In this document: positions 43,308 to 51,094 of the stretch, piece after piece
Numbering within the stretch: the stretch's first letter is position 1
Layout: each line of letters begins with the position of its first letter
Source: Tharpella sp964457755
GTDB taxonomy: Bacteria; Desulfobacterota; Anaeroferrophillalia; Anaeroferrophillales; Tharpellaceae
DNA length: 64,000 nucleotides
Direction of reading: 5' to 3'
Assembly: GCA_964457755.1 (NCBI GenBank)
Contig: CAYWGC010000006.1
Span: forward strand, 40,131-104,130
Program-made: the position numbers and the translations under genes
The notes under the pieces: model-generated
The model's input: the letters and a program-made list of their open reading frames with translations, nothing else
Databases searched by the model: none
What the model was told of the DNA's origin: nothing

Positions 43308-44518
43308 GAGAGAGAACCGCGTAAACGTCGCTGCTTCTTGATCTCAAGCATATGGTCAAGAATGACTCCGGCAACATTCTCTTTGCTCATCATAGGAAAA
43401 TCGGTTGTCTGCCCATCGCGGTCGATAATTTTGATAATATTGGTGTCGACCCCAAAGCCAGCCCCTGGAGCCGTGACGTCGTTGGCGACAATCATATCAA
43501 GGTTTTTACGTTTTATTTTTTCCTGGGCGTGGGCTAAGAGTTTGCTGGTTTCAGCGGCAAAGCCCACCAGAAAAGGTTTGTCCGGGCGTTGGCCAATGCC
43601 AGCCAGAATATCGGGGTTTGGTTCCAGTTCAAGACAGTATCCGCCCTCTCGTTTTATTTTTTCCGCGGCTTGAGTGGCGGGCCTGAAATCAGCAACCGCG
43701 GCGGCCATAATAACCGAAGTCACCCCTTCCAGGTTGTCGTCAATAGCGTTAGCCATTTCCACGGCGGTTTTGCACTGCACAACGTTTATCCCCCAGGTTT
43801 CGAGCTCAGCTGAGGGTCCGGCAACCAGAATCACCTCAGCCCCTCGGCGCCGGGCGACGGCGGCCAGATTGTAACCCATCTTACCAGAAGAGCGGTTGGT
43901 CAGGCAGCGGGCCGGATCAATCGCCTCTTCTGTGGGCCCGGCACTGATTAAAATCTTTTCTCCTTTGAGGTCATCTGGGCTTAAAAGAGCTTTGATTTCA
44001 TCCATAATGGCATCGATATCAGCCAGTTTACCGCGTCCGACAACCCCGCAGGCGAGTTCTCCTTCAGCTGGATCCATGAAATGGTAGTTCATCTCTTTAA
44101 GGTTGGTAATGTTTTTTTGCACAACTTGACTGGCCCACATATTGGTATTCATAGCCGGTGCAAAAAGTACCGGCACCCGGGTTGCCATAACCATTGTCGT
44201 GAGAAAGTCATCGGCAATACCGTTGGCGATCTTGCCGATAATATTGGCGGTGGCTGGAGCGATGACCAGCAGATCAGCCCGACTCGCAAGTGAAACATGG
44301 CCGATTTCCGAGGAGGCGAAGAGGGTAAAGATGTCAGTGGTTACAGGATTGCCAGAAAGGGTCTGAAAGGTCAGGGTACCAACAAACTCGGTGGCACTTT
44401 TAGTCATGATGACATTGACAGTGGCGCCATGCTTGCTGAGTTCTCTTAAAAGCAGAACCGATTTGTAGGCGGCGATTCCGCCGGTGACCCCAAGCAGGAT
44501 CTCTTTCCCGTGCAGCAT
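43304..44518 (-). CDS. coaBC: Phosphopantothenoylcysteine decarboxylase/synthase
   Basis: Bifunctional coenzyme A enzyme of 404 residues. CoaC (N-terminal, FMN-dependent decarboxylase) shows GVTGGIAAYKSVLLLREL, PATANIIGKIANGIADD and the PAMNTNMW motif. CoaB (C-terminal ligase) shows ISAGPTEEAIDPARCLTNRS, SGKMGYNLA, AAAVADFRP and KIKREGG. It joins 4'-phosphopantothenate and cysteine, then decarboxylates. It starts an operon with udg and arfB. Confidence 0.96.
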   Translation of the reverse strand: MLHGKEILLGVTGGIAAYKSVLLLRELSKHGATVNVIMTKSATEFVGTLTFQTLSGNPVTTDIFTLFASSEIGHVSLASRADLLVIAPATANIIGKIANGIADDFLTTMVMATRVPVLFAPAMNTNMWASQVVQKNITNLKEMNYHFMDPAEGELACGVVGRGKLADIDAIMDEIKALLSPDDLKGEKILISAGPTEEAIDPARCLTNRSSGKMGYNLAAVARRRGAEVILVAGPSAELETWGINVVQCKTAVEMANAIDDNLEGVTSVIMAAAVADFRPATQAAEKIKREGGYCLELEPNPDILAGIGQRPDKPFLVGFAAETSKLLAHAQEKIKRKNLDMIVANDVTAPGAGFGVDTNIIKIIDRDGQTTDFPMMSKENVAGVILDHMLEIKKQRRLRGSLS

Positions 44519-44599
44519 AATTGTTATAATCTCCGATTAAGAGGTTATGGTTGTTGACGATGATAAATATTTGGATTAGTTTGAAGCTGTCTGACTGAC

Positions 44600-44701
44600 C
44601 TAGGAGGCTGTCTGAGATTAGAAATTTTCTCTCAGATCGAGGCATTTTTTTGAAAATAACGAAGAGCTGGGGGAAAAGAGCATTCTAGGACAGCCTCCTA
44701 G
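44600..44701. mobile_element. Miniature inverted-repeat element with CTAG target duplication
   Basis: A 94-base non-coding element (44604-44697) bounded by 9-base terminal inverted repeats GAGGCTGTC and GACAGCCTC, each flanked by CTAG, a palindromic 4-base repeat that looks like a target-site duplication. Inside, CTGAG/CTCAG hairpins near the left end. There is no transposase. The ends resemble those of IS1182/IS4-type elements. It lies in the gap between coaBC and the DUF445 gene. Confidence 0.6.
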
Positions 44702-44751
44702 TGGACGATAACGTAATTTTTTCGCTATGACAAGGAGATTTTCGAAAATAC

Positions 44752-46371
44752 ATGGAACTCTTAAGCTATATCCATGATATTTCCTGGTGGCCCTACCTGT
44801 TACCACCTGTGGTCGGCGCTGTAATCGGTTATTTTACAAATTATCTTGCCATCCGCATGCTTTTTCGACCGCTTACCAAAAAATATTTTCTGGGTTTTAA
44901 ACTGCCTATGACACCGGGTATTATTCCGGCACGCCGGCAGGAGTTGGCAGCTCGAATTGGTGATATGGTTGGTGATCATCTTTTGACCCGGGAAGTTATT
45001 ATGGAGCGTCTGCAGAGTGCATCGGTTGATGATGCTCTTTACCGTTGGGTGACAGGGCGTTTCCACGCTTTTATGGAAACCGATTTGGGACCGCCGGAAA
45101 CTTTAATCCCTGATCCGATGCAACCAGCGTGGCGGGCCTGGTGGGGACGCGGTTGGCGGCCAGCTTATCAGGTTGTTGATTGGGCGACAGAACATCCCGA
45201 TTTGCGCCTCTTTTTTTATACACCGGTGACAGAGCTTGTCAGGCAACTTCTTTATACCAAGCTTGACGATCTTTTTTCAGCGCCGCTGCGTTTGCAACTC
45301 CTGGATAAGCTACCATCTATGATCCAGGAAGGGTTGCAATCGCCAAGCTTGCGTAACTGGCTCGATATCGAGCTCGATCGTTTAGGCGAATTGTTGTTCT
45401 CTTCTGAAAAATCATTGGGTGAAATTCTGCCGGCTGACATGCAGACTGCAATCTTGACACAATTGCACAACCAATTGCCGGATCTCCTGGTACGCTTTAG
45501 TCGCTTACTTTATGATCCCGAGATCCGGCAACGTTTGAAAAAACGAATCCATCAGGGGATTGTCATCTATATTGATAATATGGGTTTCTGGCGTCGCCTG
45601 GTCACCAGTTTAACTTTGTCGGATGAAGAGATAAAGGCGAAAGTCGATCAGTTGGTTGATGAGGTTGCCAAAGATCTGGCGACCTCTTTACAGCAGCCGG
45701 AGTGGCAGGGGAAGGTTTTCAACCTGTTGGCTGAACGTCTGGCAGCTCTGCTGGCTCTGTCGCCAGCCCAAATCTCTGGTCGACTATCCTTTGCCAGGGT
45801 CAGACGGGGTTGGTCTTTTATTAAAGGGAAGTTGGTCAACCACCTTGAAACTCCCCGATTTGCTAATAAATTGACGCTTATGCTGGCCCAGATATTGGAA
45901 CTTTTAAGCCGTAAAAACTTGAGCGAAATTCTGGAAAAATCAGGCTTAGAAAAGGTCGAAGAGAGGCTTGTAGAATTGTTTACGGCTTATATCTCTAAGG
46001 TTTTGCGTTCGCGACAGATAAAGCGTCGCCTGGCAGTGATTCTGGCCCTGCGTTTTGATCAATGGTTTCGGAGTTATCCGGTCGGACGCCTGTCGCGTTA
46101 TCTGCCGGGTTCAATGAATGAATCGCTGATAGAATTTTTCTACCAGCAGGCGCGACGCTATCTGGCTCAAGATCTGCCTCGTTTAAGTGAGCGTTTCGAG
46201 ATCAAGAAGATTGTTGAAGAGCGGGTTAATCAACTCCCGGTTATTAAAGTTGAAGAGTTGTTGTTGAGTGTTATGCGGGAGCATTTTACTTACATTAATA
46301 TTTTCGGAGCCCTGGTTGGGGCTTTGATCGGGATTGTCCAGGTAATCTTATTTAGTTTCCTCAGTCGGTAG
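44752..46371 (+). CDS. DUF445-family membrane protein
   Basis: A 539-residue protein: a TM segment near the N-terminus with the family motif VVGAVIGYFTNYLAIRMLFR and KLPMTPGIIPARRQELAARIG, a long helical middle of about 430 residues, and a C-terminal TM segment (YINIFGALVGALIGIVQVIL). This is the YheB/UPF0754 organisation. The function is unknown. CAAGGAG precedes the ATG. It converges with the NFACT gene and overlaps its end by 24 bases. Confidence 0.82.
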   Translation: MELLSYIHDISWWPYLLPPVVGAVIGYFTNYLAIRMLFRPLTKKYFLGFKLPMTPGIIPARRQELAARIGDMVGDHLLTREVIMERLQSASVDDALYRWVTGRFHAFMETDLGPPETLIPDPMQPAWRAWWGRGWRPAYQVVDWATEHPDLRLFFYTPVTELVRQLLYTKLDDLFSAPLRLQLLDKLPSMIQEGLQSPSLRNWLDIELDRLGELLFSSEKSLGEILPADMQTAILTQLHNQLPDLLVRFSRLLYDPEIRQRLKKRIHQGIVIYIDNMGFWRRLVTSLTLSDEEIKAKVDQLVDEVAKDLATSLQQPEWQGKVFNLLAERLAALLALSPAQISGRLSFARVRRGWSFIKGKLVNHLETPRFANKLTLMLAQILELLSRKNLSEILEKSGLEKVEERLVELFTAYISKVLRSRQIKRRLAVILALRFDQWFRSYPVGRLSRYLPGSMNESLIEFFYQQARRYLAQDLPRLSERFEIKKIVEERVNQLPVIKVEELLLSVMREHFTYINIFGALVGALIGIVQVILFSFLSR

Positions 46372-46740
46372 CCCCGGTCGCACCTTGAGAGTGGTTTCCT
46401 TGCGCACGCTGACGGTGCCGGGTTTGGCGCCGCGGGGTTTGCCGACAAATTTTGCTTTTGTGCAGGTGACCGCAACCACACCGCCAGAGCGGGCTTTGCT
46501 GTGCCAGGCCGCGACCGCGGCAGCCTGTTTGAGCATCTCTTTCGTGGGTTCTTGTTTATCACCGTCCGGGCAGCGCAAGATTACATGGCTGCCCGGCATA
46601 CCGCGAACATGAAACCACCACTCTTCCGGTCGTGCTATTTTCAAGCTCAGTCTGTCATTATCGCTGTCGCTGTGACCAGCCATTACCGACCAGCCCTCGC
46701 CCAAGCGGTATTCGTAGACTTTAAGATCATCTTTTTTCAT
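46348..46740 (-). CDS. Stand-alone NFACT-R RNA-binding domain protein
   Basis: A 130-residue protein matching only the C-terminal NFACT-R (DUF814) domain of Rqc2/RqcH: VYEYRLGEGWSVMAG, NDRLSLKIARPEEWWFHVRG, MPGSHVILR, AAAVAAWHSKARSGG, VAVTCTKAKFVGKPRGAKPG and VSVRKETTL. The full-length partner NFACT-N is not next to it. Stand-alone NFACT-R proteins probably bind tRNA or ribosomes. The start is the ATG at 46740; a TTG at 46749 overlaps the stop of the upstream gene. Confidence 0.85.
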   Translation of the reverse strand: MKKDDLKVYEYRLGEGWSVMAGHSDSDNDRLSLKIARPEEWWFHVRGMPGSHVILRCPDGDKQEPTKEMLKQAAAVAAWHSKARSGGVVAVTCTKAKFVGKPRGAKPGTVSVRKETTLKVRPGLPTEETK

Positions 46741-46745
46741 TTTTT

Positions 46746-48152
46746 TCAATAATCACATTCGGTCCGGTTGGCATACTGTTTAAGCAGATCCCGGTTGATT
46801 ATTTCATGGGATCCCGGTTCCGGGCCAGCTTTGATAAAATTTTTAGCAGTGAAAATGTCAAGTCCAGTGTTAAGTTTTTTAAGGTCGTAATCCGGTGCGG
46901 CGTTTTGCAGTTCTGTCAGGGCAAATTGGTTGCCACTGTTTCCAGCCTCACAACAGTTGAGAATCATGGGGGCGACATCGTAGGTCGGGGTTGTCCAGAT
47001 ACCGTTCCGTACCTGCATCATAAGCTCGCAGCTGAACTCTTCGAGGTCGGGAAGTTTTTCGGCCGTAACTTTAACCGGCAGGCCCAGATTGACGTAGGTT
47101 GCCGTATCCTTGAAGCGGCCATATTCACGGTTGAGTTTGACTAACTGTTGGATAAGGTCGCCATAACTAATATTAACACCTTTGCGGCTCTCTTCGATAG
47201 CCAGGTCTTCGGGAACGCAGGTATAAGAGAGCGAAAGCGGGACAAAGTAGGCGCTACGGTGGGTCTTTTCGACAAAATCGAAGACATTTTTGATGATTCC
47301 GACCTTGGGTTTAAGGATTTTGCCGCTGCGCGAGCGCCCGCCTTCCGGGTAGAAGAGGTAAGGCTCATTGTGAATCCACATATACTGGTTATGCTGTTTG
47401 AAGGTTTCGATGTAGATCGGATTGCCGAGCCATTTGATCTTTTTCTCGATCATGTCATCGCGTTTAAGCTGGCAGACGTTAAGCTTGGGGAGGATCCTTG
47501 CCGAGATTCCACGATAAAGATTACTGCCCGCAATAACCACTGGCGAGATCAACCCGGCCCGGTTTAAGGCGAAAAGGATGGGCAGATGGTCGGCGTTAGA
47601 GATATGGTTGGAAATAAAGAAAACCGGTTCTCTGCCAGCGAGTTGGCGGACTTCATTGATCGTGCCGGGAACATCTTCAACGGCTCTGATCGAGTTGACA
47701 AAATGGTTGAAAATACGATTACCGATTGTACGAAAAAGAATGAGAAAGGCCGGGTTAAAGTCTGGTGCAATATCTCCGAGATAGAGGTCTGCAAGAAAAC
47801 GCAAAGAGTCTGGCCCCTCAAGTTTCTTAAGTGTTTCAACTCTTTGTTCGATATTATTAATGGATAACTTGAGGTTATCTTGACGTTCTCCAACGGTCCC
47901 TTCAGCCCGCCCTTTGAGACGGCGGAGAAGGTTATTGTCATGCATGAGTTGCAGACTTTTAGCCTCGAAAACCGAAAGATCACCAAGCATACCATCACGA
48001 CCATAATCGGCCAACAGATATTTGGTGACGGCGGCGATCAGCTTTTCTCGATGAATGCGATTTTTATTAACCGCAAAACGGTTAACCAGGTGCAAAAGAA
48101 CCGGGCTCTGACTGAGGCTTAAAAGGAAATCTATAGCATTTTCGATCTTCAT
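46746..48152 (-). CDS. Glycerol-phosphate acyltransferase-family protein
   Basis: A 468-residue acyltransferase of the PlsB/PlsC superfamily. The catalytic NHxxxxD motif is in FISNHISNADHLPILFAL, with the second block YPEGGRSRSGKILKPKVGI. Flanking regions are long helical segments. It probably acylates glycerol-3-phosphate or a lipid precursor. The exact acceptor is unknown. Followed closely by the NFACT-R gene on the minus strand. Confidence 0.82.
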   Translation of the reverse strand: MKIENAIDFLLSLSQSPVLLHLVNRFAVNKNRIHREKLIAAVTKYLLADYGRDGMLGDLSVFEAKSLQLMHDNNLLRRLKGRAEGTVGERQDNLKLSINNIEQRVETLKKLEGPDSLRFLADLYLGDIAPDFNPAFLILFRTIGNRIFNHFVNSIRAVEDVPGTINEVRQLAGREPVFFISNHISNADHLPILFALNRAGLISPVVIAGSNLYRGISARILPKLNVCQLKRDDMIEKKIKWLGNPIYIETFKQHNQYMWIHNEPYLFYPEGGRSRSGKILKPKVGIIKNVFDFVEKTHRSAYFVPLSLSYTCVPEDLAIEESRKGVNISYGDLIQQLVKLNREYGRFKDTATYVNLGLPVKVTAEKLPDLEEFSCELMMQVRNGIWTTPTYDVAPMILNCCEAGNSGNQFALTELQNAAPDYDLKKLNTGLDIFTAKNFIKAGPEPGSHEIINRDLLKQYANRTECDY

Positions 48153-48162
48153 TATTTAATAT

Positions 48163-49188
48163 TTAATCAATTTTGTATTTTTCACGGAGCGATTCGGAAA
48201 GCTGAATAAGGCTCGTAAAAGCCAAATTGACAGTTTTTTGTTTGTCTGGATTGATCAGACAACAGGTTGCAGGTGAGAGCAGGCTTCGGGAAAGTAGAAG
48301 ATCACGATCTAAACCCTCATCGTAGAGCCCTTGCCAGGTCGACTCAAGCAGTTTTATTAAACTTGTATGATCTTCTTTTTTGAAAGGCTCTATATTGGTC
48401 GGTACGATGCCCCAGACAATGGTTCCGCCCCGTTCAATAAAATTGATAATGGATTTTTTGTAAAGTGGGAGAACCTTGGCGTTGGTGTAGAGGTCGATTG
48501 AGACGATATCCATATCAAAGCCCAAGAGAAAATCCCAGTCCGGATTACCGCAGAGATGGATGCCTCGAGGCCGCTCAATCATGTTGAAAAGATTGTTGAT
48601 ATCTTCCCGGGCAAAGACATCGCTATAGCCTGACATCGCACTGAAAAGAAACTGGAGGCCGGGTTCATCGATAAACATGAAGGCGTTGGGATTTTTCTCT
48701 TTTAGGCGGGCCAGCTGGATGTTGACCCGTTTGGACATAAATTCGAAGAGAAAAGGGCGCACCATATCATCAAAGAGGATCGGACGGTCATCCTCATTTT
48801 TGATGAAAAACCCAAAACTGATCGGGCCTTCGAGTTGGCCGCGGATGGCGGGTCGATCTTGCAAATCAAGTTCTAGAAATTTGTGATAAACAGATGAATA
48901 TTGCGGGCTGATGTCAAAATATTCAGGCTCTTCGAAATGACTTAGAGTCTCTTCCAGCTCAGCCATAAATTTATCGGTTGAAAAGCGTAAGGTCTGCTTT
49001 TCAACATTGAGCACAATCCCGGGAAAGTGCTCGGCCGCCTGGACATACATATCTTCGTAGTAGTTGTAGAGGGGGAGTTGCGGCCAAAAAGGGATATCAA
49101 GCGAGAGGGCCAGTTTTAAAGCTTCATCAATATCGGTATGTGGCATGACCGCCATCGCAGTCGTCATCAAATTTCCGGGCAGGGGCAT
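48163..49188 (-). CDS. UroD/MetE-fold methyltransferase-like protein
   Basis: A 341-residue TIM-barrel protein resembling the uroporphyrinogen decarboxylase/cobalamin-independent methionine synthase family. Possible zinc ligands resemble MetE: GIHLCGNPDWDFLLG (His-x-Cys), the acidic FIDEPGLQFLFSAM and a late Cys in SPATCCLINPDK. The ORF is open to 49254 but AAGGAG before ATG 49188 sets the start. Such proteins move methyl groups from corrinoids, tetrahydrofolate or other carriers. The substrate cannot be told from sequence. Confidence 0.72.
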   Translation of the reverse strand: MPLPGNLMTTAMAVMPHTDIDEALKLALSLDIPFWPQLPLYNYYEDMYVQAAEHFPGIVLNVEKQTLRFSTDKFMAELEETLSHFEEPEYFDISPQYSSVYHKFLELDLQDRPAIRGQLEGPISFGFFIKNEDDRPILFDDMVRPFLFEFMSKRVNIQLARLKEKNPNAFMFIDEPGLQFLFSAMSGYSDVFAREDINNLFNMIERPRGIHLCGNPDWDFLLGFDMDIVSIDLYTNAKVLPLYKKSIINFIERGGTIVWGIVPTNIEPFKKEDHTSLIKLLESTWQGLYDEGLDRDLLLSRSLLSPATCCLINPDKQKTVNLAFTSLIQLSESLREKYKID

Positions 49189-49201
49189 ACACCTATTCTC
49201 C

Positions 49202-49591
49202 TTAGGAGTTTTTTGTTTCGAGCACGACAAAGGCCAGGGCAAAATCCTGTTCATGAGAAAGAGTTAGCCAAGCTGTGGCGTTTCCTTTCTCACAAAACAC
49301 TTGCTGGGCATAATTGTGAAGTCTTAATTGGGGTTGGCCAAGTTCGTTATTAACGACCTCGATGTCGGGCCAGTTCAAACCATGTCGGAAACCACTGCCC
49401 AAAGCTTTGACAAAAGCCTCTTTCGCAGCAAAACGGGCCGCAAAGTGGATTGCGGGTCGGGCCTTGCTGGTGGCGTAATTGGTTTCTGTGATGGTGAAAA
49501 CCCGCTTTAAGAATCGCTGATCGTAACGCTCTACTAACTTTTCAATGCGGCTGACCTTAACAATGTCGCTGCCGATTCCGATAATAGTCAT
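49202..49591 (-). CDS. acpS: Holo-[acyl-carrier-protein] synthase
   Basis: Attaches 4'-phosphopantetheine to acyl-carrier protein. The 129 residues show GIGSDIVKVSRIEKLVERY, the Mg-binding RFAAKEAFVKALGSG and the terminal LSHEQDFALAFVV. It overlaps pdxJ at 49588-49591 (ATGA). Confidence 0.95.
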   Translation of the reverse strand: MTIIGIGSDIVKVSRIEKLVERYDQRFLKRVFTITETNYATSKARPAIHFAARFAAKEAFVKALGSGFRHGLNWPDIEVVNNELGQPQLRLHNYAQQVFCEKGNATAWLTLSHEQDFALAFVVLETKNS

Positions 49592-50301
49592 GGCAATAGA
49601 GCTTTCATCTCCCGAACGGCACGCTCCAGACCAACATAGATGGCATGACCGATAATACTGTGGCCGATATTAAGCTCCTCGATACCCGGGAGTTTGGCGA
49701 TGGGTGCGACATTGCGGTAGTTTAAACCGTGTCCGGCATTTATCCTGAGACCGAGATTGGAAGCTGTAACGCAGGCCAGGTCGATCGAAGAAAACTCTTT
49801 TTTTTGCGCTTTATCGCTGGTTGCATCACAATAGCGGCCGGTATGAATCTCAATGAATTCGGCTCCGATAGCGGCGGAGGCCTCTATCTGGTCGGGATCA
49901 GGGTCGATAAAGAGGCTGACGATAATACCTTCATCCTGAAATTTTCTGATCACCGGTTCAAGTCTATCCCGGTGGCTGATTACATCCAGGCCCCCCTCGG
50001 TCGTCAACTCTTCCCGCTTTTCCGGAACAAAGGTTGCTGCATACGGTTTGAGCTTTAATGCAAAATCAAGAATTTCAGGGGCCAGGGCGAGTTCAAGGTT
50101 TAATCTTGTTTTAATGGTCTCTTTCAATAAGCGGACATCTCGTTCCTGGATATGGCGTCGATCTTCACGTAAATGGACTGTAATGCCATCAGCTCCACCC
50201 AATTCCGCCAAGACAGCGGCGGCCACGGGATCCGGTTCACTGATCCCCCGAGCCTCTCTGACGGTTGCAACATGATCAACGTTTATACCAAGTTTTACCA
50301 T
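49588..50301 (-). CDS. pdxJ: Pyridoxine 5'-phosphate synthase
   Basis: Condenses 1-deoxyxylulose-5-phosphate and 3-amino-1-hydroxyacetone phosphate to pyridoxine phosphate. The 237 residues start MVKLGINVDHVATVREARG with DGITVHLREDRRHI, FIEIHTGRYCD, and LRINAGHGLNY before GHSIIGHAIYVGLE. The reading frame is open further upstream, but the ATG at 50301 behind AGGAGAAAAA fits. It is in an operon with acpS. Confidence 0.95.
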   Translation of the reverse strand: MVKLGINVDHVATVREARGISEPDPVAAAVLAELGGADGITVHLREDRRHIQERDVRLLKETIKTRLNLELALAPEILDFALKLKPYAATFVPEKREELTTEGGLDVISHRDRLEPVIRKFQDEGIIVSLFIDPDPDQIEASAAIGAEFIEIHTGRYCDATSDKAQKKEFSSIDLACVTASNLGLRINAGHGLNYRNVAPIAKLPGIEELNIGHSIIGHAIYVGLERAVREMKALLP

Positions 50302-50335
50302 TTTATTTTTCTCCTGTCTGCAAGATCTAGCACAG

Positions 50336-50602
50336 TTATTCGTATACATTCTTTCGGTGGCCAATGCAAACCACCCGAACTGTAACTAAATTATATTGGA
50401 TGTCACAAATTATCCGATATGCGCCAATTCTATATTTCCAAAAACCGGACAAATTTTTTCGTAGAGGATCTCCAAAACGTCGGGGATCATCTTTTGTTGC
50501 TAGTTTTTCCCGTAAATAATGAAGGATATTAGATTGGGCCGCCCGATCCAATTTGCGTAACTCTTTTCGGGCTCGATCATCAAATTCAATCTTCCAGATC
50601 AC
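50336..50602 (-). CDS. RelE/ParE-family toxin
   Basis: An 88-residue RelE-type mRNA interferase, which cleaves mRNA at the ribosomal A site. It shows WKIEFDDRARKELRKLDRA, the basic centre FWKYRIGAYRIICDI and the C-terminal GHRKNVYE with the Arg and Tyr used for catalysis. It overlaps the antitoxin gene by 17 bases, giving coupled translation. Confidence 0.9.
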   Translation of the reverse strand: MIWKIEFDDRARKELRKLDRAAQSNILHYLREKLATKDDPRRFGDPLRKNLSGFWKYRIGAYRIICDIQYNLVTVRVVCIGHRKNVYE

Positions 50603-50801
50603 ACCCTTGCTCCAATTCTTCTAATGACCAGATTCTTTCGGGTGGATTTTCGATTCTGTGAACCGCCAGGTAATAATCCTCCAGATCTTCCAAGTGCTCT
50701 ATAATTGCTTCCCGAGCATAAAAAGATTTTGTTCTGCCGGTTTTCACAGCCAAAGCTTGAAGTCTTTTTTCAAAATTTTCAGGCAACCTGATGGCTAACA
50801 T
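50586..50801 (-). CDS. RelB-family antitoxin (ribbon-helix-helix)
   Basis: A 71-residue antitoxin with an N-terminal ribbon-helix-helix (MLAIRLPENFEKRLQALAVK, then TKSFYAREAIIEHLEDLEDY) and a C-terminal toxin-binding tail (RIWSLEELEQGCDLED). AGGAGG precedes the ATG. A 7-base palindrome 12 bases before its start is the probable autoregulatory operator. Confidence 0.88.
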   Translation of the reverse strand: MLAIRLPENFEKRLQALAVKTGRTKSFYAREAIIEHLEDLEDYYLAVHRIENPPERIWSLEELEQGCDLED

Positions 50802-50813
50802 CTCAACACCTCC

Positions 50814-50831
50814 TGCTATACAAATATAGCA
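50814..50831. promoter_or_regulatory. Probable operator of the toxin-antitoxin pair
   Basis: Perfect arms TGCTATA (50814-50820) and TATAGCA (50825-50831) around CAAA, lying directly upstream of the antitoxin ribosome site. The RHH antitoxin is the likely ligand. Confidence 0.6.
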
Positions 50832-50869
50832 ACCGACGTAATAAAGTCAAGTAGATCGATTCTGGCAAC

Positions 50870-51073
50870 TTACAAGCCAAGATAGGGGAGGACCTTGATG
50901 ATGCCGACAATTATCAGGGCGATAGCGGCCAGGCCGACAACAATTTTGAGAATAAAGGCACCGATCCGAAAAGCGATATAGAGGACAATGGCACCAACTA
51001 TCAGGATGGCCACACTCTGCCAGTCAAACTGCATGTTTGAAAATTGGTTTCCGAGATTATTTAAGTTATTCAT
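50870..51073 (-). CDS. Small membrane protein of the sigma/Lon-like arm
   Basis: A 67-residue protein: a short Asn/Gln-rich N-terminus (NNLNNLGNQFSNM) and one or two closely spaced hydrophobic helices (VAILIVGAIVLYIAF; KIVVGLAAIALIIVGIIKVL). AAGGAAG precedes the ATG. It is the last gene of the minus-strand arm, 21 bases behind the Lon-like gene. Its function is unknown; it may be a membrane anchor or adaptor of that protein. Confidence 0.6.
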   Translation of the reverse strand: MNNLNNLGNQFSNMQFDWQSVAILIVGAIVLYIAFRIGAFILKIVVGLAAIALIIVGIIKVLPYLGL

Positions 51074-51094
51074 CTGTTCTTCCTTTATCTGGAT

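Noticed and set aside
48163..49254. Longer start of the UroD/MetE-like gene at 49254
   Set aside because: Would overlap acpS by more than 50 bases; ATG 49188 has AAGGAG at good spacing.
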